A stretch of 64,000 bases of DNA from Jannaschia faecimaris (GCF_900107415.1 NZ_FNPX01000014.1:1-64000); one strand, 5' to 3'. Counted from the stretch's first letter, positions 33,857 to 43,347 are shown. A program made the numbers and translations. The notes: a model not told the origin generated them from the letters alone.

Positions 33857-35149
33857 ATGGCCCTTGATACACGCCCCGCCCCGCTGACCTACGATGCGGC
33901 TGTCAAAGACCTGTACGAAATGGGTGAAATGCCTCCGATGGGCCATGTCCCCAAGCAGATGTACGCTTGGGCCATTCGCCGCGAGCGGCACGGTGAGCCT
34001 GAAACCGCGATGCAGCAGGAAATCGTGGATGTTCCGGAACTGGACAGCCACGACGTCCTTGTTCTCGTGATGGCGGCGGGGATCAACTACAACGGTGTCT
34101 GGGCCGCGCGCGGCGAGCCGATCAGCCCGTTCGATGGCCATGGTCAGCCGTATCACATCGCCGGGTCGGATGCGTCCGGGATTGTCTGGGCCGTGGGCGA
34201 CAAGGTCAAGCGCTGGAAAGTGGGTGATGAGGTCGTCATCCACTGCAACCAGGACGATGGCGATGATGAGGAGTGCAACGGCGGCGACCCGATGTATTCA
34301 CCCACGCAGCGGATCTGGGGCTACGAGACGCCCGACGGCAGCTTCGCCCAGTTCACCCGTGTCCAGTCGCAACAGCTGATGCCGCGCCCCAGGCATCTGA
34401 CGTGGGAGCAGTCGGCCTGCTATACGCTCACCTTGGCCACTGCCTATCGCATGCTGTTCGGGCATGAACCGCATGACCTTAAGCCTGGTCAAAACGTGCT
34501 GGTTTGGGGGGCTTCCGGCGGCTTGGGGTCCTATGCGATCCAGCTGATCAATACGGCAGGTGCCAACGCGATCGGCGTCATCTCGGACGAGAGCAAGCGC
34601 GACTTCGTCATGGGGCTGGGTGCCAAGGGAGTCATTAATCGCAACGACTTCAACTGCTGGGGCCAGATGCCTACAGTCAACACGCCCGAGTACAAGGCCT
34701 GGTTCACCGAAGCGCGCAAGTTCGGCAAGGCGATCTGGGACATCACGGGCAAGGGCGTGAACGTCGATATGGTGTTCGAGCACCCCGGCGAAGCCACGTT
34801 CCCGGTCTCTACCTTCGTGTGCAAGAAGGGCGGCATGGTCGTAATCTGCGCCGGGACCACCGGATTCAACCTTACGTTTGACGTCCGCTACATGTGGATG
34901 CACCAGAAGCGCTTGCAGGGGTCCCACTTCGCTCACCTCAAGCAGGCGTCCGCCGCCAACAAGCTGATGGTCGAGCGGCGTCTTGATCCCTGCATGTCCG
35001 AATGTTTCGACTGGGCCGATTTGCCCGAAGCGCACATGAAAATGCGTCGGAACCAGCATAAGCCCGGCAACATGGCCGTTCTGGTTCAGGCCCCTGTGAC
35101 CGGGCTGCGCACCTTGGAAGACGTGCTGGAGGCCGGTTCGGCCACTTGA
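33857..35149 (+). CDS. ccr: Crotonyl-CoA carboxylase/reductase
   Basis: 430 residues, typical. MDR-family reductase without structural zinc. N-terminal region APLTYDAAVKDLYEMGEMPP, AGINYNGVWAARGEPISPFD, then the NADPH fold VLVWGASGGLGSYAIQLINT, and HQKRLQGSHFAHLKQ near the C-terminus, all characteristic of Ccr. It reductively carboxylates crotonyl-CoA to (2S)-ethylmalonyl-CoA using NADPH and CO2, the key step of the ethylmalonyl-CoA pathway. Upstream 111 bp contain TGCG-A-CGCA. GGAGGACATGAC spans the ribosome site. Terminator follows at 35171. Confidence 0.96.
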   Translation: MALDTRPAPLTYDAAVKDLYEMGEMPPMGHVPKQMYAWAIRRERHGEPETAMQQEIVDVPELDSHDVLVLVMAAGINYNGVWAARGEPISPFDGHGQPYHIAGSDASGIVWAVGDKVKRWKVGDEVVIHCNQDDGDDEECNGGDPMYSPTQRIWGYETPDGSFAQFTRVQSQQLMPRPRHLTWEQSACYTLTLATAYRMLFGHEPHDLKPGQNVLVWGASGGLGSYAIQLINTAGANAIGVISDESKRDFVMGLGAKGVINRNDFNCWGQMPTVNTPEYKAWFTEARKFGKAIWDITGKGVNVDMVFEHPGEATFPVSTFVCKKGGMVVICAGTTGFNLTFDVRYMWMHQKRLQGSHFAHLKQASAANKLMVERRLDPCMSECFDWADLPEAHMKMRRNQHKPGNMAVLVQAPVTGLRTLEDVLEAGSAT

Positions 35150-35170
35150 TCCCCTGCCGATTCTCGTTGC

Positions 35171-35201
35171 AACGGCCCCGTCTGACCGACGGGGCCGTTT
35201 T
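35171..35201 (+). terminator. ccr: Rho-independent terminator of ccr
   Basis: 12-bp stem aacggccccgtc/gacggggccgtt with a 5-base loop (35171-35199) and TTTT at the end, 22 bp after the ccr stop. Confidence 0.92.
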
Positions 35202-35727
35202 GCCTTGGTCCCATACGTCCGCGCTATCAATCGCGACCGATTGCAGTCCCCGCAGTTTCTGCGGAGGTCAGAAACGTGAATGGCCTGGTTTTCATCGGGC
35301 CGGCGCGCGTGCACCGCTTCGCGAAGAGCAAAGAAACAGTAAACTTGGCGGGGCTACTGGACGGGCGGCCACCGCTGCTCTCGCCAAAGCGGCCCGGGAT
35401 GCCGATGGTCAGGCGGTGCCGGATCGCCTGAAGTTGGACGACTGCCGGAGGGGCAAACGCATATCGCTGAACTAACGGACTTGCGCTAAGCGACTTGTGA
35501 CGAGCGCGCCCGCCTTTGGGAACAAGAGTTCAGCCTGCCGATCCGAGGTCCGCTTTGTCTTGTTTGTCGTAAGCAGACGTCCCGCAGGTGATGCCGAGGA
35601 TCGGTTCGACCGGCGGATAACAGGGAGCATTCGCCGGTGCACCAGAACCTTTTCGGCGGGCGCTAGGAAACCGTTAATCCGCCCCGCCTCATTCCCTCCC
35701 GTCACTATCGACAAAAAGGGGACAACT
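35202..35727. other. 526-bp gap upstream of luxI
   Basis: No convincing gene. Open frames here are short and Arg-rich, and the frame of luxI stays open back to 35497 without family similarity. I searched by eye for a lux box (about 20-bp palindrome) and found none. An inverted repeat accggcg/cgccggt with 16-bp spacing lies at 35609-35638. No luxR gene is present here or elsewhere in the window. Confidence 0.4.
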
Positions 35728-36351
35728 ATGATCCGCTATCTCTACGGTACGCAGCTGACCGACCATCCGGCGCTGGCCGCCGCCATGTTTGGCGACCGGG
35801 CCGCGCAATTTCGCGATCGCTTGGGCTGGGACGTCACGGTGGATGCGATGGGATGGGAGACGGATACCTATGACGCTCTGGATCCGCTCTACGTTATCGT
35901 TTGTGACGCGAAAGGCAGGCACGCCGGGTCCATGCGCTTTTTGCCGACGATAGGTCCGACGATGGTGTCGGAGGTCTTCCCGCATCTGACGGCGGGACCG
36001 GTCCGGTCGCCCGATGTCTGGGAATGTACTCGCGTCTGCCTGTCGCCGGGTACGGACGCGGGCGTGGCGGGACGACTTCTGCTGGGGGCATCGGAACTGG
36101 GGTTGGGTCTTGGCCTGAGGGCCTGCGTTGCGGTCTTCGATCAGGCCATGATGCGGGTCTGTCGTCGGCGGCGCTGGGCCCCAGACATCTTGGGCGGCGC
36201 GAACGGCATCAGCGTCGGTCGATGGACCTTTGACACCATCCGGCACGATGCGCTCTGCGCCGCGACTGGCACCTCGGCCCGGCAGTCGCGCGACTGGTGG
36301 GAGGTGACCTTCGGCGACCTGTCCATCGTGCCCCTTCCCGTCGGCGTCTGA
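35728..36351 (+). CDS. luxI: LuxI-family acyl-homoserine-lactone synthase
   Basis: 207 residues. The canonical residues fall at their usual positions: Arg24, Phe28 and Trp34 in FGDRAAQFRDRLGWDV, acidic residues in ETDTYDALDP, Arg70 in GSMRFLPT, Phe84 in SEVFPHL, and Glu99 in WECTRVCL. The ATG at 35728 has an AAGGGG ribosome site and starts the family-like sequence. It would make an AHL signal from SAM and acyl-ACP or acyl-CoA. Chain length cannot be inferred. There is no LuxR partner in the window. A helicase gene follows 17 bp later and an SDR gene overlaps that, so the three are likely one operon. Confidence 0.93.
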   Translation: MIRYLYGTQLTDHPALAAAMFGDRAAQFRDRLGWDVTVDAMGWETDTYDALDPLYVIVCDAKGRHAGSMRFLPTIGPTMVSEVFPHLTAGPVRSPDVWECTRVCLSPGTDAGVAGRLLLGASELGLGLGLRACVAVFDQAMMRVCRRRRWAPDILGGANGISVGRWTFDTIRHDALCAATGTSARQSRDWWEVTFGDLSIVPLPVGV

Positions 36352-36368
36352 GGGGCTACAAGGGGGCG

Positions 36369-37898
36369 ATGAACACGCCCGCCCCCCAACTCTCCCCGGA
36401 TCAGGCCGAAGCCTGGGATCGCATCGCTGAGGTGCTGTCCGACAGCGGCGTGTCGCTGGCCGACGGCTGGGCGTCTGAGCGGGAAGATGAGGAGAGCCGC
36501 GTGCTGGCAGTTACCGGCAAGGCAGGCTCGGGCAAGACCTTGTTGCTGGTGGAACTGGTCAAGTCCATGCGTGAAGCAGGTCTTGATTTGGTGACCGGTG
36601 ACTATGAGCGGAAGAAGAAGGACCGTCGATCGCTGGCTGTGCTGGCCCCTACGAACAAGGCCGCCAGCGTGTTGCGCAACAGGGGGGTGCCCGCGACGAC
36701 GATCCACCGCATTCTCTATACCCCTGTCTATGACCCTGAGTACGAACGGATCGCCGAGTGGCTGGCCGGGGATGCCAGCCGGCCTGACACTGACGCCCTG
36801 AGCGACGAGATGCTTGACCGCGCCAAGCGGGTCTTCGACGAGACAGGCTCCGTCCCCGGCGCGCTGGCTGCGGCTGGTCTGCGCGGATCGGATTTCATCA
36901 CCGGCTGGAAGCGGAGGGATAACCCGCTCGACGTGGGTTTTGTTGATGAATCCTCGATGCTCGATGACAAGCAGTTCGAAGACCTGAAGGAGATCTTTCC
37001 CACGTTGGTCCTGTTCGGCGATCCAGCTCAGCTAGCCCCGGTGAACCAGTCGGGGCGCATGGTTTTCGACCGGTTCTCCGGCGACGACCATCTGCATCTG
37101 GACCGGGTGCACCGACAAGAGGCGGACAATCCCATCCTGGATCTTGCCCATGCGCTGGGGGATTCGCAGCTTGGCTTCCACGAGTTTGAACAGATGATCG
37201 AAGAAGCCGCCGCCAAGGATGACCGCATCGTGGTTGCGGCCCGAGTGGACAGCGATCTGATGGCCCGGTCGCCGGTTCTGGTTTGGCGCAACGCGACCCG
37301 TATCCGCCTGATCCGCGCCTTCCGGCAGGCACACGGGGCCGATGACACGATGATGCTACCCGGCGAGCCGCTGATCTGCGACGGGCTGGAGCTGCCGCTC
37401 AAACACCGCAAGCGCCGCATTGATCTGGAGGCGCGGGGGCTGATCAAGGGCGCGCAGGTCGTTTACCTTGGGCCGGGGCGGAAACCGGGGTTCAGCAAGC
37501 TGCACGTGGTCGGCGCGCCCGAACCCGAGATTTCGGTCAGCTCCATCGTCAAGATCGAGCACCCGGATGAGGAGGAGCCCTTCCTTCCATTTGCCGCCCA
37601 CATGGGGGCGGCGTTCCTACACGGGGCTGCCGTCACCACGCACAAGGCGCAGGGGTCGCAGTGGGACAGCGTGCAGGTCTTTGCTCCCGATCTCTATGCC
37701 GCATCCCGCGCGGGCCGGGTCGAGGCGGGGCAACAGTTGTGGAAGCGGCTGGCCTATGTGGCGATCACGCGGGCCGTCTCTCGCCTGATCTGGGTGAAGC
37801 GCTATGCGCTGGCCATGCCCAAGTCGCCGCTGGACACGTCCGACTTGAAGGCCGAACCTGCGCCCCTGACACTCATGGCGCAGGAGGCCGAGGAATGA
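36369..37898 (+). CDS. RecD-like SF1B DNA helicase/ATPase
   Basis: 509 residues. Walker A in VTGKAGSGKTLLL (about 50), motif Ia LAPTNKAASVLRNRG, Walker B VDESSML, motif III LFGDPAQLAPVN, and the C-terminal TTHKAQGSQWDSV and YVAITRA motifs of the UvrD_C_2/RecD type. This matches RecD/TraA-like or Dda-like 5'-3' helicases. There are no RecB/RecC partners here. The ATG has GGGGGCG upstream. It lies 17 bp after luxI and shares a 4-bp overlap with the SDR gene. Role in repair or phage restriction is open. Confidence 0.88.
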   Translation: MNTPAPQLSPDQAEAWDRIAEVLSDSGVSLADGWASEREDEESRVLAVTGKAGSGKTLLLVELVKSMREAGLDLVTGDYERKKKDRRSLAVLAPTNKAASVLRNRGVPATTIHRILYTPVYDPEYERIAEWLAGDASRPDTDALSDEMLDRAKRVFDETGSVPGALAAAGLRGSDFITGWKRRDNPLDVGFVDESSMLDDKQFEDLKEIFPTLVLFGDPAQLAPVNQSGRMVFDRFSGDDHLHLDRVHRQEADNPILDLAHALGDSQLGFHEFEQMIEEAAAKDDRIVVAARVDSDLMARSPVLVWRNATRIRLIRAFRQAHGADDTMMLPGEPLICDGLELPLKHRKRRIDLEARGLIKGAQVVYLGPGRKPGFSKLHVVGAPEPEISVSSIVKIEHPDEEEPFLPFAAHMGAAFLHGAAVTTHKAQGSQWDSVQVFAPDLYAASRAGRVEAGQQLWKRLAYVAITRAVSRLIWVKRYALAMPKSPLDTSDLKAEPAPLTLMAQEAEE

Positions 37899-38617
37899 AC
37901 ACGATCCTGATCACAGGTGCCTCGTCGGGAATTGGTGCGGCGACAGCGAAACTGTTTCTGGATCGCGGCTGGACTGTGGGCCTGATGGCGCGCCGCGAAG
38001 AGGCCATGCGCGCGGTCGCCGCCGACCATCCGAATGCGCATATCCTGCCAGGTGACGTCACCGACCCCATACAAGCCGAGGCTACCGTCGATGCTTTCGT
38101 CGCGAAGGCCGGGCGTCTGGACGTGCTGTTCAACAACGCGGGCATTTTTATCCCTGCCGCTGACATTGACCGAACGGCTGTCGAGGATTGGAATACCGCC
38201 GTTTCAGTCAACTTGACGGGTATGTTTCTGATGGCCCGGGCGGCGTTCCGGGTGATGCGCGCACAGGGTGCGGGTCGGATCGTCAACAACGGCTCCATCA
38301 GCGCGCATGTGCCGCGCGAAGGGGCGGTGAGCTACACCGTTACCAAGCATGCCATCACAGGCCTGACGCGCCAGCTGGCGCTGGACGGACGGGCTCTGAA
38401 CATCGCTTGCGGTCAGATTGATATCGGCAATGCAAAGACCCCCATGCTGGAAGAGCTGGACGCCACGCAGCGCGCCAGTGGCGGTGCCGGTGTACCGATG
38501 ATGGCGGTCGAGGACGCGGCCCGCGCTGTCTTGCAAATGGCCGATTTGCCGGACGGCACCAACGTCCTGACCATGACGATCATGGCCAGCAAGATGCCCT
38601 ACGTTGGCCGCGGTTAA
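37895..38617 (+). CDS. Short-chain dehydrogenase/reductase (SDR)
   Basis: 240 residues, classical SDR. Nucleotide motif TGASSGIGAATAKLF at 7-21, NNAG motif (FNNAGIFIP), catalytic Ser in NNGSISAHVPREG and Tyr-Lys in SYTVTKHAITG, followed by the QIDIGNAKTPM loop. GLMARREE at the end of strand 2 suggests NADP preference. Substrate unknown. ATGA overlap with the helicase; converges with the TIGR02186 gene with a 4-bp overlap. A relation to the AHL signal is possible, since some SDRs reduce oxo-AHLs, but it is not shown. Confidence 0.88.
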   Translation: MNTILITGASSGIGAATAKLFLDRGWTVGLMARREEAMRAVAADHPNAHILPGDVTDPIQAEATVDAFVAKAGRLDVLFNNAGIFIPAADIDRTAVEDWNTAVSVNLTGMFLMARAAFRVMRAQGAGRIVNNGSISAHVPREGAVSYTVTKHAITGLTRQLALDGRALNIACGQIDIGNAKTPMLEELDATQRASGGAGVPMMAVEDAARAVLQMADLPDGTNVLTMTIMASKMPYVGRG

Positions 38618-39372
38618 CGTTTGAAGATGCGGAAGACGGCCGAAGCGCCCCAGCCCGCCGCTATCGCGATGAACAACGAGAGTAGGCCGTAGATCAGAGG
38701 CTGTTCATGGGCGAGAGCATAGATCCAACGTTCCAACCCGACCTTTTGAACGTAGATCGACGTGCCATAGCTATCGACCACCTTGCCGTCACGGGTCAGG
38801 AATATGCGGGTGTTGTAATTGCCCTCGGTCAAGTCGGCCGGCAGAGCGATCTCGGTCGAAAACAGGGTCGAGTCGCGGACATTCACCGACTCCTCCGAGG
38901 TGCCATAGATGCCCGAAGCCGTATGGACCCGGATCAGCGCATCGAGGAAATGGGGATCGCTGTCCGATATCATCGCCATTCCGGGGGCCGTCAGGGCGCG
39001 GCGGGTCGTGATGGACCATTCCTCGTCTTCCTCGGGCAGGAGGGCCTGCTCCAGGGGAACCGAGGACGACACGGCATAGAAGCTCGGCACGCCTATGGCT
39101 TCGATGGAGTCGGTGTTCACCCAGATGCCCAGACGCTTTTCCTTGCGACGGATCGTGACATCTTCGCGCGGGCCGGCCACGGTCACGATAATGGCAAGGC
39201 GCTGGCCGGTGGGCTCCGGCTGGTCGCGTTTGACCGCCCCGAAGATCAGAATTTCAGACCCGTCGAAATTGGTCGAGATGGAGATGCGATCCTGGCTCAT
39301 GTCGGCCACGATCTCTTCCGCCAGCAACGGCGCGGTCATCAGCAGCACAAGGGCAAGCGCGAGACGGATCAT
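38614..39372 (-). CDS. TIGR02186-family exported membrane protein
   Basis: 252 residues. Signal peptide MIRLALALVLLMTAPLLAEE, a large beta-rich periplasmic domain (ISISTNFDGSEILIFGAVKR, a segment typical of TIGR02186), and a C-terminal transmembrane helix (LIYGLLSLFIAIAAGWGASA) with a basic cytosolic tail. This family is known to sit beside TauE/TSUP exporters, as here, where it overlaps the exporter gene by 4 bp. An accessory role in sulfite or sulfonate export is likely but unproven. The longer open frame to 39945 runs inside the exporter and is not used. Confidence 0.85.
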   Translation of the reverse strand: MIRLALALVLLMTAPLLAEEIVADMSQDRISISTNFDGSEILIFGAVKRDQPEPTGQRLAIIVTVAGPREDVTIRRKEKRLGIWVNTDSIEAIGVPSFYAVSSSVPLEQALLPEEDEEWSITTRRALTAPGMAMISDSDPHFLDALIRVHTASGIYGTSEESVNVRDSTLFSTEIALPADLTEGNYNTRIFLTRDGKVVDSYGTSIYVQKVGLERWIYALAHEQPLIYGLLSLFIAIAAGWGASAVFRIFKR

Positions 39373-40292
39373 CCGTGGCCCCCGGCACCGATCGAGTAAA
39401 GCTCGGACGGTTGCAAAAGCAGGTCCAGCGCCAGCTTGCCGCAGACCGCCAGCACCATGAGCGCCAGCAGGATGCGCAACTGTTCGGCCTTCATCTTGAC
39501 CCCGATGCGCGTTCCGATCTGCGCCCCGACCACACCGCCAACCAGAAGCAGTACCGCCAGGACCATATCGACCGTGTAGTTCGTCGTCGCGTGAAGCATC
39601 GTGGCAAAGGCGGTGACGAAGATGATCTGGAACAGTGATGTGCCGATAACGACCTTGGTGGGCATGCCCAGCAGATAGATCATCGCCGGCACCATGATGA
39701 ATCCGCCGCCCACGCCCATGATCGCGGCAAGCACGCCGACCAGCAGGCCGACGACGACGGGGGGAATGACGCTTATGTACAGACCGGATGTCCGGAATTT
39801 CATCTTGAATGGCAAAGCGTGAATCCATCCGCGCTGCCGACGTACGGTACGGGGTGCGGGGCCCGCGCTGCGGGATTTGCGGATGGCGTTCAGGCTTTCG
39901 AAGAACATCAGCCCGCCGATGATCCCCAGGAAAAGGACGTAACAAAGCTTCACCAGCAGGTCTACCTGACCTAGTTCGCGAAGCATGTTGAACACCTGCA
40001 CGCCCAAGGCGGCACCGATTAGACCACCGACCAGCAGGACGAATCCCATTCGCAGGTCCACCGTCTTTCGCTTGAAGTGGGCCAATACACCCGAAAACGA
40101 CGAAGCGACGATCTGGTTCGCCTCGGTCGCGACGGCGACGGCGGGGGGGATTCCGATCATGAACAGAAGCGGCGTCATAAGAAAGCCGCCACCCACCCCG
40201 AACATTCCGGACAGTACTCCAACCAGCCCCCCCAACCCCAGCAGGAGGAAGGCATTTACCGAAACCTCGGCGATCGGAAGGTAAATCTGCAA
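39369..40292 (-). CDS. TSUP-family (TauE/SafE) sulfite/anion exporter
   Basis: 307 residues with about eight hydrophobic helices. Two characteristic glycine-rich repeats are visible: LLGLGGLVGVLSGMFGVGGG followed by FLMTPLLF, and LVGVLAAIMGVGGGFIMVPA, the paired TauE/SafE signature. The RTSGLYISVIPPVVVGL region starts the second half. It probably exports sulfite or an organosulfonate-derived anion. It is translationally coupled to the TIGR02186 gene downstream. No sulfonate-degradation gene is close, so the substrate is open. Confidence 0.88.
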   Translation of the reverse strand: MQIYLPIAEVSVNAFLLLGLGGLVGVLSGMFGVGGGFLMTPLLFMIGIPPAVAVATEANQIVASSFSGVLAHFKRKTVDLRMGFVLLVGGLIGAALGVQVFNMLRELGQVDLLVKLCYVLFLGIIGGLMFFESLNAIRKSRSAGPAPRTVRRQRGWIHALPFKMKFRTSGLYISVIPPVVVGLLVGVLAAIMGVGGGFIMVPAMIYLLGMPTKVVIGTSLFQIIFVTAFATMLHATTNYTVDMVLAVLLLVGGVVGAQIGTRIGVKMKAEQLRILLALMVLAVCGKLALDLLLQPSELYSIGAGGHG

Positions 40293-40444
40293 GGTGGCAC
40301 CTCTTGGGTGGATGCCCTCTTTGTCTGGAATGACGACGGTGGTGTCAAACCCCGTGCCACATTCAAATGGACAACATTCGAGATCTGATGGGAAGTGGCC
40401 CTAACTAGAAATCACCACTGGTCCTACATCACGACGCGGAAGGG

Positions 40445-41239
40445 TCAAGAAAGGAAACGGGTCAGGACCTTTTCCAGCTTGGCTGCGCCCAGCGGTGCCA
40501 TTGCCTTTGTGTGTTCATGGCTGATCGACTCGTTCGACAGACCTGCCGCCATATTCGTGATGGTGGAAACCGCGGCGGCCTTAAGGCCCAGAAATCGCGC
40601 CAGGATCACCTCCGGCACTGTGGACATGCCGACGGCGTCGGCACCCAACATTCGGATCGCGCGAATCTCGGCAGGGGTCTCGAAGGAGGGGCCCGAATAC
40701 CAAGCGTAAATACCTTCATGCAGATTGACGTCTTCGGCCTTGGCTGCCTGTCGCAAAGCCTCACGTAGGGCGGGATCATGCGCGTCGCCCATGGGAACGA
40801 AGCGACGGTCCGTCGACTCCCCGATCAACGGGTTCAGGCCCGAAAAATTGATATGATCCGACAGCAGCATCAGAGACCCGGTCGGCATATCCGCGCGCAA
40901 GCTGCCTGCGGCGTTGGTCGCGATGACACCTTCAGCCCCTAACTCCGACAAGACCTCCAGAGGCAGGCGCATCGCGTCTGACCGCCCGCTCTCATAGTAG
41001 TGTGCCCGGCCGCCAAAAACGGCGACGCGGGTGTTGCCGATCTGCCCGATCGCCAACTTTGGACTGTGCCCCGATACACCCGCATGTGGAAATCCCGGAA
41101 GGTCGGCATAATCAATCGCAACGCCGCGCACCTGATCCGCCAGATGGCTCAGCCCGGATCCCAGGATCAGGCCGAGGCGGGGTGCTTCGGCCCCGGCCCT
41201 GTCGCGAATCAGGGCGGCGAGATCAGCGCTCTTTGACAT
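40445..41239 (-). CDS. punA: Purine nucleoside phosphorylase, trimeric (inosine/guanosine) type
   Basis: 264 residues from ATG 41239. Phosphate loop LGLILGSGLSHLADQV, AVFGGRAHYYESGRSDAMR, IATNAAGSLRADMPTGSL, and the ribose/purine site GPSFETPAEIRAIRMLGADA followed by VGMSTVPE, all signatures of the PNPase family 2. It differs from the hexameric DeoD-type enzyme at 29103. It is the last gene of the nucleoside transporter operon and its start overlaps the upstream permease end by 17 bp, so it is coupled with uptake. Confidence 0.93.
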   Translation of the reverse strand: MSKSADLAALIRDRAGAEAPRLGLILGSGLSHLADQVRGVAIDYADLPGFPHAGVSGHSPKLAIGQIGNTRVAVFGGRAHYYESGRSDAMRLPLEVLSELGAEGVIATNAAGSLRADMPTGSLMLLSDHINFSGLNPLIGESTDRRFVPMGDAHDPALREALRQAAKAEDVNLHEGIYAWYSGPSFETPAEIRAIRMLGADAVGMSTVPEVILARFLGLKAAAVSTITNMAAGLSNESISHEHTKAMAPLGAAKLEKVLTRFLS

Positions 41240-42188
41240 AGGGTTCGCCTCCGGCACGCGGGGGGATGGCCTTGCCGACGAATCCGGCCAGGATCACCAC
41301 CGTCAGGATGTAGGGCAGCGCCTGCATGAACTGCGTCGGGATCGGAATGCCGAGGAGGTCGAGTGACTGAAAGCGATTTCCCAAGGCCTCCAACAGGCCG
41401 AACAGAAGCGTCGCGCCCAAGGCATACCACGGCCGCCACTTGGCAAAGATGAGCGCCGCCAGTGCGATGAACCCGCGGCCCGCCGACATCTCCTTGACGA
41501 AACCGGCGGAGAGGGCCGTTGCGAGATAGGCCCCGGCAACCCCGCAGAGCACGCCGCAGATCATCACGGCGGCGTAGCGCAAACCGACAACGCTGACCCC
41601 AGAGGTATCGACCGCTGCCGGGTTTTCGCCCACCGCACGCAGACGCAGCCCAAAGCGGGTGCGGAAGAGCACCCACCATGACAGGGGCACCAACGCCAAG
41701 GCTGCATAGACTAGGATCGAATGACCCGAGAGCAAATCCGCATAGATTGGTCCCAGAAACGGAATGTCGCGCAGGCTATCGGCGAAGGGCAGGGTTATTT
41801 CCTGGAACCGCGCGCGGCCTTCCAATTGCGGTGTGCGACCGCCGAGCGAGAACCACGCCTCGCCGATCACGACGGTCAGGCCAGATGCAAGGAAGTTGAT
41901 CGCCACACCCGAGATCAGTTGATTGCCCCGGAAGGTGATTGACGCCACCCCGTGAATCAGTGCCAGCGCCATCGACGCGACGATGCCCGCCAGCAGACCT
42001 AGCCAGACGTCGCCGGTAAAGCTGGCCACGGCCGCCGACATGAACGCCGAGGCGAGCATCTTGCCCTCCAGCCCGATATCGAAAATTCCGGCGCGCTCGG
42101 AAAACAGGCCGGCAAGGCAGGCTAGCAAAAGCGGGGTCGCCAGCCGCAGGGAGGAATCGAGGATCTGGATAATGCCGAGGAAATCCAT
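41223..42188 (-). CDS. Nucleoside ABC transporter permease (second permease)
   Basis: 321 residues, about eight to ten transmembrane helices, branched-chain-amino-acid-type permease family. Recognisable segments are LRLATPLLLACLAGLFSERAG, FDIGLEGKMLASAFMSA and GLRLRAVGENPAAVDTSGVS, the EAA-like coupling loop. Orthologues in BMP-type (purine nucleoside) transporters have the same IGLEG motif. It starts 1 bp after the stop of the first permease and overlaps punA. Confidence 0.92.
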   Translation of the reverse strand: MDFLGIIQILDSSLRLATPLLLACLAGLFSERAGIFDIGLEGKMLASAFMSAAVASFTGDVWLGLLAGIVASMALALIHGVASITFRGNQLISGVAINFLASGLTVVIGEAWFSLGGRTPQLEGRARFQEITLPFADSLRDIPFLGPIYADLLSGHSILVYAALALVPLSWWVLFRTRFGLRLRAVGENPAAVDTSGVSVVGLRYAAVMICGVLCGVAGAYLATALSAGFVKEMSAGRGFIALAALIFAKWRPWYALGATLLFGLLEALGNRFQSLDLLGIPIPTQFMQALPYILTVVILAGFVGKAIPPRAGGEPYVKER

Positions 42189-42189
42189 G

Positions 42190-43347
42190 TCAGCTCTCCA
42201 CCTTGCCTTTTTCGGGATGCCCGCCAGCCTCGAGCGGTGTGGTCGGCACCGGCGGGGATGGACGACGGCGACGCGATACGAAGATCCGCTCCAACGGCAG
42301 GCGCACCATGTTGTCGAGCGCGCCGGTGAAAAGGATGACCAGCGCCTGTATCACCAGGATCATCTCTCGGGTCATGCCGTTCATCTCGAATGTCAGCTCC
42401 GCTCCGCCTTGGTAGAGTGCGCCGAACAAGATGGAGGCGATGAACACGCCAAGTGGATGCGACCGGCCCATCAGGGCCACTGCGATGCCCACGAACCCCG
42501 CGCCCTGCACCGGGTCGAGGACCAGACGCTCGGCCTCGCCCATTGTGGCGTTCACGGCCATCAGCCCGCACAATCCACCCGAGATCAGCATGGCGACCAT
42601 CGTGATGCGTATTGGCGAGATGCCCGCGTAGACCGCACCCGGCTCCGATTTACCAAAGGACCGGATCTCGTAGCCCAGGCGCGTGCGCCAGATCAGGAAA
42701 TAGACGCCCACGCAGGCCAGGATCGCGACGAAAAAACTGACGTTGAGCGGGGTGGAGCGCGAGAACCCTAGGAACGGCAGCACATCATAGGCATTGGGCA
42801 GGCGTGCCCCTTCGACGAAACGGGCAGTTTCCGGTGAGGCGCTGCCCGGTACCTTGAGAACGTTCGCCAGAAGGTAAACCATCAGCGCCGAGGCGATGAA
42901 ATTGAACATGATCGTCGTGATGACGATATGGCTTCCTCGCCTGGCCTGAAGATAGGCCGGGATTGCGGACCAGAGCGCCCCGAAAAGCGCCCCGCCGATG
43001 ACGGCGGCCGGCAAGGCCAGTGCCCAGTGCGGCCAGTTGACCGACAGCGCCACCAGCGCAACGCCGAGGCCGCCCAACGCCGCCTGGCCCTCGCCCCCGA
43101 TGTTGAATAGCCTGGCGTGGAAGGCCACGGCGACGCCCAGCCCCGTGAAAATGAAGTTCGTCGCGTAGAACAGTGTGTAGCCCCAACCATAGGTCGATCC
43201 GACAGAGCCATTGACGAGGATGTAGAGCACCTCGAATGGGTTCTTCCCGATCAGCAGGACCACCAGCCCCGACACGAACAGCGCCAGGAAGAGGTTCACG
43301 ATGGGGATCAGGGCGATATCGACCCATTTCGGCAGCGCGTCGTTCAT
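42190..43347 (-). CDS. Nucleoside ABC transporter permease (first permease)
   Basis: 385 residues, multi-spanning. LYILVNGSVGSTYGWGYTLF, the FNIGGEGQAALGGLG signature of BMP-type permeases, and RTRLGYEIRSFGKSEPGAVY, the coupling loop. A long basic/proline-rich C-terminal tail (about 25 residues after FVSRRRR) is probably cytosolic. It pairs with the following permease, the double ATPase and the BMP-family binding protein. Its ATG overlaps the stop of the 64-residue ORF (ATGA). Confidence 0.92.
   Translation of the reverse strand: MNDALPKWVDIALIPIVNLFLALFVSGLVVLLIGKNPFEVLYILVNGSVGSTYGWGYTLFYATNFIFTGLGVAVAFHARLFNIGGEGQAALGGLGVALVALSVNWPHWALALPAAVIGGALFGALWSAIPAYLQARRGSHIVITTIMFNFIASALMVYLLANVLKVPGSASPETARFVEGARLPNAYDVLPFLGFSRSTPLNVSFFVAILACVGVYFLIWRTRLGYEIRSFGKSEPGAVYAGISPIRITMVAMLISGGLCGLMAVNATMGEAERLVLDPVQGAGFVGIAVALMGRSHPLGVFIASILFGALYQGGAELTFEMNGMTREMILVIQALVILFTGALDNMVRLPLERIFVSRRRRPSPPVPTTPLEAGGHPEKGKVES

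Noticed and set aside
35202-35727. Possible lux box upstream of luxI
   Set aside because: No ~20-bp palindrome of lux-box type was found; the only inverted repeat has 7-bp arms 16 bp apart.
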